DNA of 35,240 nucleotides, from positions 1 to 35,240 of the forward strand of contig JAKAIL010000007.1 in the NCBI GenBank assembly GCA_021825235.1, in the 5' to 3' direction. A program made the position numbers and the translations under genes. Every line of letters begins with the position of its first letter. The first letter of the stretch is position 1. The notes under the pieces are model-generated. The model saw nothing but the letters and a program-made list of their open reading frames with translations, searched no databases and was not told the DNA's origin. This stretch comes from Bacteroidota bacterium. Lineage in GTDB: Bacteria; Bacteroidota; Ignavibacteria; Palsa-1295. Below, piece by piece: positions 21,401 through 28,406 of this stretch.

Positions 21401-21544
21401 CAGCGCGCTGTTATTCGGCACGCGCGGATGCAGCTCTCTCGTGGACGAGAGGTAGCCGGAGATAGTGACTAAGTGCTGCGCCTGCGCCTGGCTTGCAAAG
21501 CCCAGGGCAAGGAGCACGATAAACGCAGTCAAGTAACGGTACAT
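15401..21544 (-). CDS. Giant secreted beta-helix/Pmp-like repeat protein with putative-Ig (He_PIG-like) segment and FlgD-like C-terminus
   Basis: Signal peptide MYRYLTAFIVLLALGFASQAQAQ (ATG 21544); repeated GGAIY/GGAIH/GGAVD/GGGLY motifs; PKWLSIDPYSGVLTGTPGD; C-term NVRIDIYDAKGTLVRTLVNEQLDPGSYPVTWDGMDESGAAVPDGAYIAHM. Confidence 0.88.
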   Translation of the reverse strand: MYRYLTAFIVLLALGFASQAQAQHLVTISGYLSSTRELHPRVPNNSALDTIYQISGNFDIASGAELKIDEGAEVWFLPNSRIIDSAGGKLIANGYTGLNRRILFRGMPVDANSHEWGHIIVLPNSDSAYFANVRFVDFRKRNTVDVTLLYNPFLDPTDAVFNTQMNAAVNGVGACIATFSHNTFIYDAIVDSCQASFAGGAFAFLQSPAGFPVPDDGRLALQNRQVCLLTIRDTRVENYETTAPVSNYALGGAIYMASNSASYNASDFVTAYLGDNAFTTGTPSNPVNFAAAQDVELFERCSADNTFDNTAIVGGSTVHLSYAEGGAIYVGSNSALVLMQGTFNTDSAVEYYDANTWGGAIAVNAYSGNPSQTSNGSVTDRLPGLAILKTATFRGNVAGIGGAIHMDMPPVNAYGVPAARLNVDAEHFVGPIRDSGKIWFDGNIAYMEGGAIYSPNKVYIKGYLAPADFPWPGGPYAVELRVEFSNNVAGIGGGSIFLDAFSGGTPDLVERRSWHIDNSVNPFDPRLNPTGGVNRGTLYGMGVIGGGAEFVGLRDSTFATEYNHNFVVGGNGGAVDIEDGVAAGNQVPINRYFADNEYNAHDVTTPRDTFAGASIYPFDQRELTRFIGNRAELGPDSALLYNYNPATPGTAHGRGGGLYVQITSDPANIITPHDSTFLSQVRFESDTAYSGSAIWCDRYDFKFMSNLSLIANNLATSPSSANVDLDSTGVSNPGDPNAGATVWADFEGPLPSYESNSRGDAIYDNVARYTLRLPVSTIVGVSGADTLRGNFWGETGPMVITEINPPTGAQQQTFFVDYYKSCFANIYEPNSNPPIAYQPVTIGTVPDTLLMEGRIYDLFDHGTDMKVADYSNNRLAPAEAFALGLPDQITSMHRYTRNIFDMDPTYVNKIDLYQADFQGPHPIGYPLFLQADVPIADSNRDDYARNYTVFMVFNTTTNEFVRVNLKETKAAEGTSDAQQIYQGRLDFVPDSSITERHPTLREQALYTYSLLRPSTMTFAEVQRASMLEDSAALHGREYSLSLADFNGSTPGDSICHEGIPAISKWYAGERYHTLPVRPGDNILVISRTELWKYGPAYAIAHGLQFTIGDVLPPAFVADVPQLASDSYNPNVRFVHEDVNYDASDAAHTLFRVAGYDVNQFYDPRFLFNPGNYTQLAISVTPDLFKGDVIPAVGSPVPGQPGNTYTAAAADSVRAHVRLNHWLKQTVIYNQNITGSNGYVLLSGTPHNPDVVPGGEGVTATLTNFPPNFTSESGLLQGFPGALGPDSLALSMWVFPPSMNCARTPDTTMANPDTLCVHSSTATYHFRIVVMDSLPVFQPFSVACNSAILADSLRYDVDLQTDDELEDSAAAAEMLPPATSLDKSMHPAWDFRYGRTSYDFATQPSWMVEPRGGIYVPIDSTDPNFKTRGIIHVRLDSLTAVSTGQNGQGPYLLPNPQVNGELNLDTIVGVEANDGHTGKTLNRWEVPILFVPTITNTLLDTAREGQDYSLNFQNPDSIERIIVQDPNPTQYFTYHLIYLGDTALVYHDVPHQVGEKPDGSPEIGTPDTLIGTTPKWLSIDPYSGVLTGTPGDTDAPRLQTICGEDSVEVLVTDGSYVPGQVITGCVATWKKFGLPVDSVNHPPFFVKGPGEMCVTNGTAWCDSAFVYDRDLLRGPCGADTLTVSSLDPRVTVKFALNDSTTINGRLATDTMKLNVCGEYNESQDWFNSTTIQPEYVRLKVTDASGATDTLTYPVHLGAQPAFECSIWVSNAVTELHPLQDIKRLCFGAGQFGTDSLDIVYCEFETAPAPPKSAFDARWILPIGGQLEGSTVDVRSNANPNALLTWQVQFQPGNEAGGAGSLYPVNICWNSSCMDTSSLSGTYKTGHFYLRNPVNTQEFNIDMATGAANIDNSLYTLTRISSDSLCLQIRDQGLTNALIVFVPASSGVGTGSAQPVFALEPNYPNPFAGTTTLNFSVAHRSNVRIDIYDAKGTLVRTLVNEQLDPGSYPVTWDGMDESGAAVPDGAYIAHMSAGTFNATVNMSLVRNAH

Positions 21545-21790
21545 ATTACCTCCATTAGTGAGGAACAAAGACCGCATTCGGTTAACGCGGGCCGAGCGCG
21601 TGCTCGATCCGCCGGCAGCCGGACGGTCCGTAAACAAAAAATTAGTATCCTGGTCGAGTCGCATTTGTCCAGTTAATCTTTAGAACCTCGATGGTTTCGA
21701 ATCACATGGCCCGGAAGGTCTCGGCGCTTTTTTCGGCGCTCCGAATTCCCGGGCGTTTCTTAATACACTCTGTTGTTTTTCAAAGCCGCC

Positions 21791-22522
21791 TCATAGCTCC
21801 ACGTTCATTTTCAGCAGTTCGCGCTTGGCGGCGTCATCGAACTGCGTGTTCGGATAATCTCCGATGATTTCGCGATACAGGCTGACAGCCTTGTCGCGCT
21901 TGTTCGCCCCTTCATTGTCCCGCGCGGCAGATAAGAAGTAATCCGCTGCCAGCGGATTCGTCGTATCGCGGCGCGCAGCAGATTCAAATAACTCCGCTGC
22001 TTCCGTTTTGTTACCTCTATGCTCAAGAATAGCTGCGCGCCCTGCTTCAATCGATGCCTCAATGAGCGGATAATCGCTCGAAGCATTATTAAAAGCGCGG
22101 CTGGCACTATCGTATTTGCCTAAGGCATAGTAACAATTACCTAAAAAGAGATCGGCTTCTCGGCCCGGAGCCGTCGAGCCATATTGCTCAACAATATAGC
22201 GAAGACCGTAAATCGGCTCTCCGCTGATATGCTGGGTCCGGCTGCCATCGATGGCATGACGATAGTCGTTCTGAAAATAATAATTAAGCACGCGGGTGAG
22301 ATACGTTGCGGCGCGATCGCTATTGGCTTTGCGCTCACCGCTCCACCAGATGAGTCCCACAATGATCGCTACGATAACCACGGCACCGGCCGCGACCATG
22401 CGTGGATTATTCAAAATCCAATCACGCGACGTTTCATAGCGCAACAGCAGCGTCTCGGTCGTCGAGAGCCGCTCCGTGCCTGGCCGTTGTACTTCTTTAA
22501 GTTCTCGTTGCGAACGGATCAT
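21791..22522 (-). CDS. Membrane-anchored TPR protein (YfgM-like)
   Basis: One TM helix MVAAGAVVIVAIIVGLIWW, then TPR-like repeats (EADLFLGNCYYALGKYDSASRAFNNASSDYP). Confidence 0.75.
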   Translation of the reverse strand: MIRSQRELKEVQRPGTERLSTTETLLLRYETSRDWILNNPRMVAAGAVVIVAIIVGLIWWSGERKANSDRAATYLTRVLNYYFQNDYRHAIDGSRTQHISGEPIYGLRYIVEQYGSTAPGREADLFLGNCYYALGKYDSASRAFNNASSDYPLIEASIEAGRAAILEHRGNKTEAAELFESAARRDTTNPLAADYFLSAARDNEGANKRDKAVSLYREIIGDYPNTQFDDAAKRELLKMNVEL

Positions 22523-22625
22523 CCGCGTTCGTGTGCAAAACTAATTTCGTTACCAGCGCTTGCTGGCCGGCTTACGCCGATGGTGCCTCCTACAGCGTTC
22601 TCGTCCGTGGTGGCGTGATATGTAG

Positions 22626-22699
22626 CGCGCCCGGAAGGACTTGAACCCTCAGCCTTTGGAACCGGAATCCAACGTTCTATCCAGTTGAACTACGGGCGC
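22626..22699 (-). tRNA. tRNA-Arg (anticodon CCG)
   Basis: Minus strand: GCGCCCG TA GTTC AACTGGATA GAAC G TTGGA TTCCGGT TCCAA AGGCT GAGGG TTCAAGT CCTTC CGGGCGC G; all four stems pair; CCA not encoded. Confidence 0.93.
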
Positions 22700-23149
22700 C
22701 AGCTCCGCTATTCGCTCCGGCCCCGTGGAGCCGGCACAAATACATTTCTACAAATATACGAACCTTTATCGCCCGCTCCGATAAATTTTGTGGAAAAAAT
22801 TCTATCGGAAAGAGCGCAAATGTCCCTGCCCGCGGCTTGCGGTTAAGAAGCTCCGAAATAACTTCGGAATTTCCGTTTTGTTACACCTTGCTGAATCTTT
22901 TTTCAAAAATTTTTTCGTCGCTTACCTCAAAAACCATTCCCGAAATGCCAAAAGATGGCTCTGCCGTTCAGATTTCGCGGTTTTTCCGCCCCATGACGCC
23001 GGTGAATTTTTTTTTCTTTGTTCTCGACGCCATGGGGCGGAGCGAACGAAGTATTCACATAACCGCCAGTCTCCTTTAGAGACTTGCCCCTATGACAGCT
23101 ATGATTCCCCTTCGTTCGACATCCGCATGCCCACTCTTTATAAATAATT

Positions 23150-23177
23150 ATGAACTATGAAAAATGAAGTATGAAAG
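23150..23177. repeat. Heptanucleotide tandem array ATGAANN x4
   Basis: ATGAACT ATGAAAA ATGAAGT ATGAAAG. Confidence 0.8.
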
Positions 23178-23259
23178 TTGCCTCGGGTGCCTTGGCTAAA
23201 CTATGACTCCCCTGAATGGCTGCCGTAGCTGGTTGCTTCCATACCTCATTTTTCGTAGC

Positions 23260-23670
23260 TCACGATCCATTTTTGCCCCATTCTACCACGTGTAATCGTA
23301 CCCGGCCCAGGCCGGCGCGCACAATGCCGATGGCCTGCGCGGCGGCTTCCGTGAGGTCAATTATTCGTTCCTGCTTAACCGGTCCGCGGTCATTGATTCG
23401 TACCTCGACCGAGGCATTAGTTGCCAGGTTTGTCACCTGGACAACCGTGCCGAATGGGTAGGTTCGGTGGGCGGCAGTAAATTTTGAATTGTCAAAGATC
23501 TCTCCGTCGGCCGTTCGGCGGCCGTTAAACGCATTCGAGTAGAAAGATGCTATGCCGATCTCCGTGCCCGCCGTCGTTGTGGGGCGCGGAGCGCAGCCGC
23601 CAAGCCATATTACGACAGCGGCAACCATTGCCACCAAAGCCGATTTCCCGGCCATGCGAGGTCTCAGCAT
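23260..23670 (-). CDS. rlpA: RlpA-like double-psi beta-barrel lipoprotein
   Basis: Lipobox VIWLGGC; GIASFYSNAFNGRRTADGEIFDNSKFTAAHRTYPFGTVVQVTNLATNASVEVRINDRGPVKQERIIDLTEAAAQAIG. ATG at 23670; the track start (TTG 23727) coincides with a -35-like box. Confidence 0.88.
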   Translation of the reverse strand: MLRPRMAGKSALVAMVAAVVIWLGGCAPRPTTTAGTEIGIASFYSNAFNGRRTADGEIFDNSKFTAAHRTYPFGTVVQVTNLATNASVEVRINDRGPVKQERIIDLTEAAAQAIGIVRAGLGRVRLHVVEWGKNGS

Positions 23671-23696
23671 CTTAAAGTACTCTCTACTTCTTAGTG

Positions 23697-23727
23697 CAAA
23701 TATACAATAAAAAACAAGGCTTGTCAA
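23697..23727 (-). promoter_or_regulatory. Predicted promoter of the rlpA-like gene
   Basis: Minus strand TTGACA (23727-23722), 17 nt, TATATT (23704-23699), extending to TATATTTG, which also fits the Bacteroidota TTG/TAnnTTTG pattern. Confidence 0.7.
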
Positions 23728-24090
23728 GTATTTACTTAAAGTATTTTCTTAAGTAGGGCTATTTTCCCATAAATCCACAAATTTTCGCAAAAAATTAATT
23801 TCCGCTCATTTTGCAGAGACACCGAGAGGTGGGGATTATTGCAATGTTCCCGATTTCAGAACAGCCTCTTCGAAAGCCGCTACGACTCATTGTCTTTTCG
23901 CAACGCGTTTCTTTCACATCGTAATGTGGACAACTTTTTGAAGCTTTTTCTGTCAATTGTACGCCAGTTCAGCAGTTTTGCTCTTCCCAGCCATTTTTTA
24001 TCCACAACGCAAATATTGGTTCCCGGCTGGCTGTCCCGCGGAAACTCACACTATCCCATCCCGGACACAGGCCCGTGGACTCAGAAGTCC

Positions 24091-27000
24091 TTACCGTTCG
24101 ATCGCCACGCTCCGGCTTTCGGCATACCCGCCGGAACTGATGCGCAGGAAGTAAATGCCGCTGGGTAGCCCGCTGACGTTGAGGGCGGTTTCGAAGTGGA
24201 TAGTGGATAGTGGAGAGTGGTGAACGAGGACGCAGTTCCCAAGCGCATCGAATAATTGGAACTCCAAATCGGACTTGGGATCTCGGAGTTCGGATCCCGG
24301 ATTTCCGGACCCCGGTTCCCGGATGCCGGTCCCCGTTACCGCCAGAACGGTCGAAGCCGGATTGGGAACCACGCCTGTAATGCTAAACGGCGGCTCATGC
24401 TCCATCGCTTGCTGGATGGTGAGATCGCCGCACCGGTAGAGATACTGGAACCCCGAGCCGTTGCTGTCCACGCTGGCGATGCAGTCCAGTGGCAGATTGA
24501 GTGGGCCATTGAAGGTGATGTCCGAGAGCGAGAGCGGCGTCGCGGAGGAATCCGTGAGATAGACCTGGAACGTAAGTGTGCCAATAGTGTCCGGTGAGTG
24601 CGCCGCGGTGGGCGCACTCCACGCGAACGTATCGCTCCGCGAAGGCGTCCGCGTGGTGGTCGCCGACCCCGGCGACCAGATCAGGCCCGAAGCGTTCCGG
24701 AGTTCCAGCAAATCGTCATTATGCGTGAGCACGAATCGCAGCCCTTTAAGTTCACTGGCTGCCGCGCCCGTATCGCCGGTGAGGATAACGTAAAAGGTTA
24801 CCGTCTGCGCAGCGTGGGCCGCGTAGGTCGGCGCTTCCAGCCCGACCGTCAGCTTCAGGGGCGGAATAATGGTCGCCACCAAGGGAATGGTTTTAGTCCT
24901 TGCGCCGTCGTTCGCGTCACTGAAGAAGGTTACACTATCTGCGGTGACGCCACTGCCGGCAGCATACTGTACCACCACCGGAATGGTATCGCCCGGCGGC
25001 AGCAGGGGCGGCAAGGCCCCGACCGACGAAAGGGCTGGGCTCGAAAAGACCATGCTATCGAGCATGAGCGTGTCACAGCCGGGATTCGCGAGCCAAAGCG
25101 TGGTGTCGCGGTATTCGCAGGCGAAGAGCGAACCGAAATTGCGGGTCGTGGTGTCGGCGGAGAGCGCGGTTGGGCCGCCGAGACCGAAGCCGGAAAGAGT
25201 TACCGCGGTATCGTGGCCGGGATCGTTCACGATATTGCGCTCATGGCAAGTAAGCGTAGCCGCGTGCGGGCCTTTGAGCCGTGGCGCAAATGAAATGGAA
25301 ACGATTGCCGAATCTCCCGACACAAGCAGCGAATCGGGAACCGAAACGAGCGAGAAGGCCGTGTCCCCGCTTACATGCAGGTCCGTTAAGACGAGCGTAT
25401 CGCAGCCCAGGTTGCGGAGCGTGTCCGTTACCAGCGTATCGCCCGAGCAGAAGGAAAGGCTGCCCATTTGTAGGGACGTGCTGCGCAGGGCCAACACGCC
25501 CATGCCTTGCACCGCGTGGCCTGTTAGCAAAATCACCGTGTCTTCAATCAAGCCCATTGAGGTAACGCGCAGCTTCACGGTTCCAGTAAAGGTTCCGGAA
25601 TCTGGCGGAGCGAAAATGTATTTGAAACCAACTGAATCACCCGACCGGATGACCACGGGAAGCGAAACCTTTGGTCCATCAAAACTGGCGCCAATGAGGA
25701 AAAGGCTCGTAATCGTATCCGGAGTGCAGTTCCAATTTTTAAAGTAAGCGAGATCCGTATCAGCAACCGAATTGGCGCACATCCTGAGCATACCGAAATC
25801 CAGGGAATCCGGAATGGAAAGCTTTGGCTGGGAAGGAATGGCCGTCAGAATAATCGTAAACGTTGTATCGAACTGCGTTGTAGTTCCCTCGTAATATCCC
25901 GTAAGTTCCACTGTTGCAGTGTCATAAAAGCTCGTATCGTGCGGGTCAAACTCGAAAGGGAGCCAATGGCGGTCGAATTGCAGCGTATCGGGAAGAGGCG
26001 ATTGGAACTGTAATCGATTCGAAGAAATATTTGAAATCGCCACATTCCTGATGATGAGCGACTGGCAGGAATCGATAGCAATATGGGCCGTATCATCGAC
26101 AAGTCCGCAGCTCCCGATGAGCGGAGCGGAACTTATCGAGAGTGACGCACTGGGGTTTGTGACGATAATCGTTCGCACCTCCTCCCAACTCGAGCAATGC
26201 CATGAGTTCTGGAACCTTACGGTGACGGTATCAGCTGCTGGAGAACGCCCTGGGAGGACCTCGAACCATGCCGTGTCCCGCTGATTCGCACCGAGGAGGA
26301 AGTTTGAGGCGCCCGCAGAACGCAACGGATAGAGACTATCCGTGTTCACGACAGTGTAAATACTATCCACGCACCCTTCGAGCGGAATAGGAACGCGAAC
26401 GCCCGAGCAATTCGAAGCAACGCGTATTGTGTCCGCAAGCGACATCGGAAACCCGGTGGAATCCAAGGGGTCGGTTACATCGTGCAACGCCCCATCGCCG
26501 CCAGTTGTCGTGAGATAAAGTGTAAGTTCGCTGTCACCTGAAATACCTCCATACGTTGGAACAACTACATACTGCCCCAGAGGGCCAAAAACCGCGATAT
26601 GGCCCACGCCTCCGGCAAGCGACCCAGGCATATTAGCGGAAGTCCACGTTTCTCCATCGTTTGTGGACCGTAGGCGGCGGGTATAAATAACCCCCGCTGC
26701 TCCGTCGAGAAACTCGTTCGCATATCCCAGTGAGTCAATTGTGTCGCGTTCCCATGACGTTCCGGAATCGAATGAGCAATAGACAAGGGCCTGTAAATCC
26801 TCAGCTCCGAACGCGAAGATTTTCGCACATGTGTCGCCATAGCAGCCATAGCGTTCAAAAATGTTTATGCCCGTGTTATGCCATGTTATTCCTCCGTCGT
26901 TTGAAATTTGGACAGAGCCAGGTGAGTTGTATTTAGAAGGGGAAGCGCCCGCAGGGACTGTCGTAAACAAGCAATGGAACTTATCTATACGCGCGAAGGT

Positions 27001-27561
27001 CGCATAATAGTTTGGCGTCTGGGATGTGTATGGGATAGTTCGGATCACTCCATTCGGATCATCATAGACATCCCACGCGTCGCCAAGGCCAAGCCCGGAA
27101 AAATTCCAGCTCTTGCCGGAATCGCTCGAGATGAGAAGGTCCGGCCCGAAGCAAGCGGCGCACAATTTTCCGTGAATAAGCCGTATCGCATTGATTTGCT
27201 TCACGGTTCGTGGCAGCGCGATCTGTCTCCACGAGCGGGTGTTCGAAGTGTAGAAAATATATTCCCTGCGGCCTGAGTCATTACCAGTGGGAGGCGGCGC
27301 AATAATGGATCCCGAATCGATATTTACCGCAACAATTCCGTGGAGGGTATCGAAGAAGAACATACAATCATATCGCCCACTGGTGTCGCGGTATGAAGGC
27401 GCCTGCGCTGATATTTTAGCCCTTCCAATAGGAAGAGTGGCAATCGGTTCCCAATACTTCAAAGTATCATCTTGGATTTGGGCTCTTAAAGGCCGCGTTC
27501 CAGAACCCGCTTGAAAAAGCAGGATCGAAACTACCGTTAGCAAAGAGGAACGGATCTCCAT
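24091..27561 (-). CDS. Large secreted protein: BNR/sialidase-like N-term, ASH/HYDIN-like repeats, cohesin-like domain, C-terminal sorting domain
   Basis: Signal peptide MEIRSSLLTVVSILLFQAGSGTRPLRAQ; ISSDSGKSWNFSGLG, ISNDGGITWHNTG (BNR); repeated (N)FGS(L)...D(T)..L.N.GCDTL...(ASH); C-term ITGVVPNPASTVLAVTG...QLFDALGNCVLV...LPSGIYFLRI. Confidence 0.85.
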   Translation of the reverse strand: MEIRSSLLTVVSILLFQAGSGTRPLRAQIQDDTLKYWEPIATLPIGRAKISAQAPSYRDTSGRYDCMFFFDTLHGIVAVNIDSGSIIAPPPTGNDSGRREYIFYTSNTRSWRQIALPRTVKQINAIRLIHGKLCAACFGPDLLISSDSGKSWNFSGLGLGDAWDVYDDPNGVIRTIPYTSQTPNYYATFARIDKFHCLFTTVPAGASPSKYNSPGSVQISNDGGITWHNTGINIFERYGCYGDTCAKIFAFGAEDLQALVYCSFDSGTSWERDTIDSLGYANEFLDGAAGVIYTRRLRSTNDGETWTSANMPGSLAGGVGHIAVFGPLGQYVVVPTYGGISGDSELTLYLTTTGGDGALHDVTDPLDSTGFPMSLADTIRVASNCSGVRVPIPLEGCVDSIYTVVNTDSLYPLRSAGASNFLLGANQRDTAWFEVLPGRSPAADTVTVRFQNSWHCSSWEEVRTIIVTNPSASLSISSAPLIGSCGLVDDTAHIAIDSCQSLIIRNVAISNISSNRLQFQSPLPDTLQFDRHWLPFEFDPHDTSFYDTATVELTGYYEGTTTQFDTTFTIILTAIPSQPKLSIPDSLDFGMLRMCANSVADTDLAYFKNWNCTPDTITSLFLIGASFDGPKVSLPVVIRSGDSVGFKYIFAPPDSGTFTGTVKLRVTSMGLIEDTVILLTGHAVQGMGVLALRSTSLQMGSLSFCSGDTLVTDTLRNLGCDTLVLTDLHVSGDTAFSLVSVPDSLLVSGDSAIVSISFAPRLKGPHAATLTCHERNIVNDPGHDTAVTLSGFGLGGPTALSADTTTRNFGSLFACEYRDTTLWLANPGCDTLMLDSMVFSSPALSSVGALPPLLPPGDTIPVVVQYAAGSGVTADSVTFFSDANDGARTKTIPLVATIIPPLKLTVGLEAPTYAAHAAQTVTFYVILTGDTGAAASELKGLRFVLTHNDDLLELRNASGLIWSPGSATTTRTPSRSDTFAWSAPTAAHSPDTIGTLTFQVYLTDSSATPLSLSDITFNGPLNLPLDCIASVDSNGSGFQYLYRCGDLTIQQAMEHEPPFSITGVVPNPASTVLAVTGTGIREPGSGNPGSELRDPKSDLEFQLFDALGNCVLVHHSPLSTIHFETALNVSGLPSGIYFLRISSGGYAESRSVAIER
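24196..24223. repeat. Heptanucleotide tandem array GTGGATA-type x4 inside CDS
   Basis: GTGGATA GTGGATA GTGGAGA GTGGTGA (+ strand). Confidence 0.85.
24268..24324. repeat. Degenerate heptamer array (NTCCGRN on minus strand) inside CDS
   Basis: Minus strand ATCCGGG AACCGGG GTCCGGA AATCCGGG ATCCGAA CTCCGAG ATCCCAA GTCCGAT, one 8-mer in the middle. Confidence 0.65.
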
Positions 27562-27578
27562 CTCCCCTGGTAAAAATG

Positions 27579-27612
27579 GAAGGCTGGAGGCCTTCGAGAG
27601 CTTCCAGCCTTC
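27579..27612 (-). terminator. Intrinsic terminator-like hairpin
   Basis: GAAGGCTGGA (27579-27588) / TCCAGCCTTC (27603-27612); minus-strand transcript continues CATTTTTA. Confidence 0.65.
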
Positions 27613-27621
27613 TTAAGATAG

Positions 27622-27717
27622 TTACTTGACCACTAACATCGTCTTGCTTGCTATAACCACGCCTTTCGGGAACTCAATAGTATAATAATAAGTGCCCGAA
27701 GACGAATGTAAACCCGT
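27622..27717 (-). pseudogene. Orphan C-terminal sorting-domain tail (decayed secreted-protein gene)
   Basis: Minus strand: stop, then TGLHSSSGTYYYTIEFPKGVVIASKTMLVVK, stop; matches the terminal motif of the neighbouring sorting domains (LPSGTYYYTLKAG...). Confidence 0.7.
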
Positions 27718-27769
27718 TTAAGCAGAGAGATTCCGCCTATATAACACAACTCCCCGCCAAAAGTTACAC

Positions 27770-27799
27770 CTACAAAAACTCGGTCATCTGCCGGCGCTT
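27770..27799. repeat. Exact 30-bp copy of the manC 3' end (C1)
   Basis: CTACAAAAACTCGGTCATCTGCCGGCGCTT, identical to 29141-29170; minus strand reads KRRQMTEFL stop. Confidence 0.95.
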
Positions 27800-27821
27800 C
27801 AGGGGGCTTGCTGAGCGTCTC

Positions 27822-28121
27822 TTAGAGGCGCTTGTCCCAAAATCCTGGCCTACGTTTGTGGTGGCGAATGGCGATAACACTTATCTCCGTTTCGCTATCA
27901 ATGGTATAGAGAACAGAAAATGGGAACCGCTTAGGAAGCGGCCAGGAACGAACATTCTCGTAATCGGCAGGATATCGATAGGGATCCTGTGAAATCAACT
28001 CATAAACACGATTAACTTCTGCTTTAAATTGTCGTGCGGCGCGTGGAGCCTCTTGCGAAAGGTAATAGTCGATGGACTGGGTAAAATCACGCCCGGCATC
28101 GGAGCGGGTATGGATGGTCAT
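27822..28121 (-). CDS. RelE/ParE-family toxin
   Basis: DAGRDFTQSIDYYLSQEAPRAARQFKAEVNRVYELISQDPYRYPADYENVRSWPLPKRFPFSVLYTIDSETEISVIAIRHHKRRPGFWDKR; 4-bp overlap with the upstream antitoxin. Confidence 0.85.
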   Translation of the reverse strand: MTIHTRSDAGRDFTQSIDYYLSQEAPRAARQFKAEVNRVYELISQDPYRYPADYENVRSWPLPKRFPFSVLYTIDSETEISVIAIRHHKRRPGFWDKRL

Positions 28122-28366
28122 CGATGTTTACGTTCCCAATCGGAAATCCTCTTTTCTGCGCGGGCCATCATCTCTTCTCGAGTACTGTAGGTTCCTTCAC
28201 CGCGGCGGTGTGCTTCCATACGACGGCGAATTTCCTCGTCCCACGCCTGATCCAGCTCGGTCTGGCTTTCGGCCAGATGCACCTCGATTTCATCGGCCAA
28301 CTTGCGTTGACTCTCTAAGTCCAACTCCAGCACTTCTGCGCGAATTCGTTCGTACGACCGGTCCAT
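28118..28366 (-). CDS. Addiction-module antitoxin (TIGR02574-like)
   Basis: MDRSYERIRAEVLELDLESQRKLADEIEVHL...; small acidic ORF directly before a ParE-like toxin. Confidence 0.75.
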   Translation of the reverse strand: MDRSYERIRAEVLELDLESQRKLADEIEVHLAESQTELDQAWDEEIRRRMEAHRRGEGTYSTREEMMARAEKRISDWERKHR

Positions 28367-28406
28367 GAAAGGACAAACGATGCGCGAAGCCTTTTGTTCC
28401 GAAGAC

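Noticed and set aside
22788-23147. 119-aa plus-strand ORF in the tRNA-rlpA gap
   Set aside because: Low-complexity translation spanning a T-run and inverted repeats; no recognisable motif or ribosome-binding site.
24196-24324. Possible CRISPR array
   Set aside because: Units are 7 bp with no spacers; tandem heptamers, not repeat-spacer units.
24598-25747. Plus-strand ORFs of 231 and 292 aa
   Set aside because: Antisense shadows of the ASH/cohesin-like region of the 24091-27561 gene.
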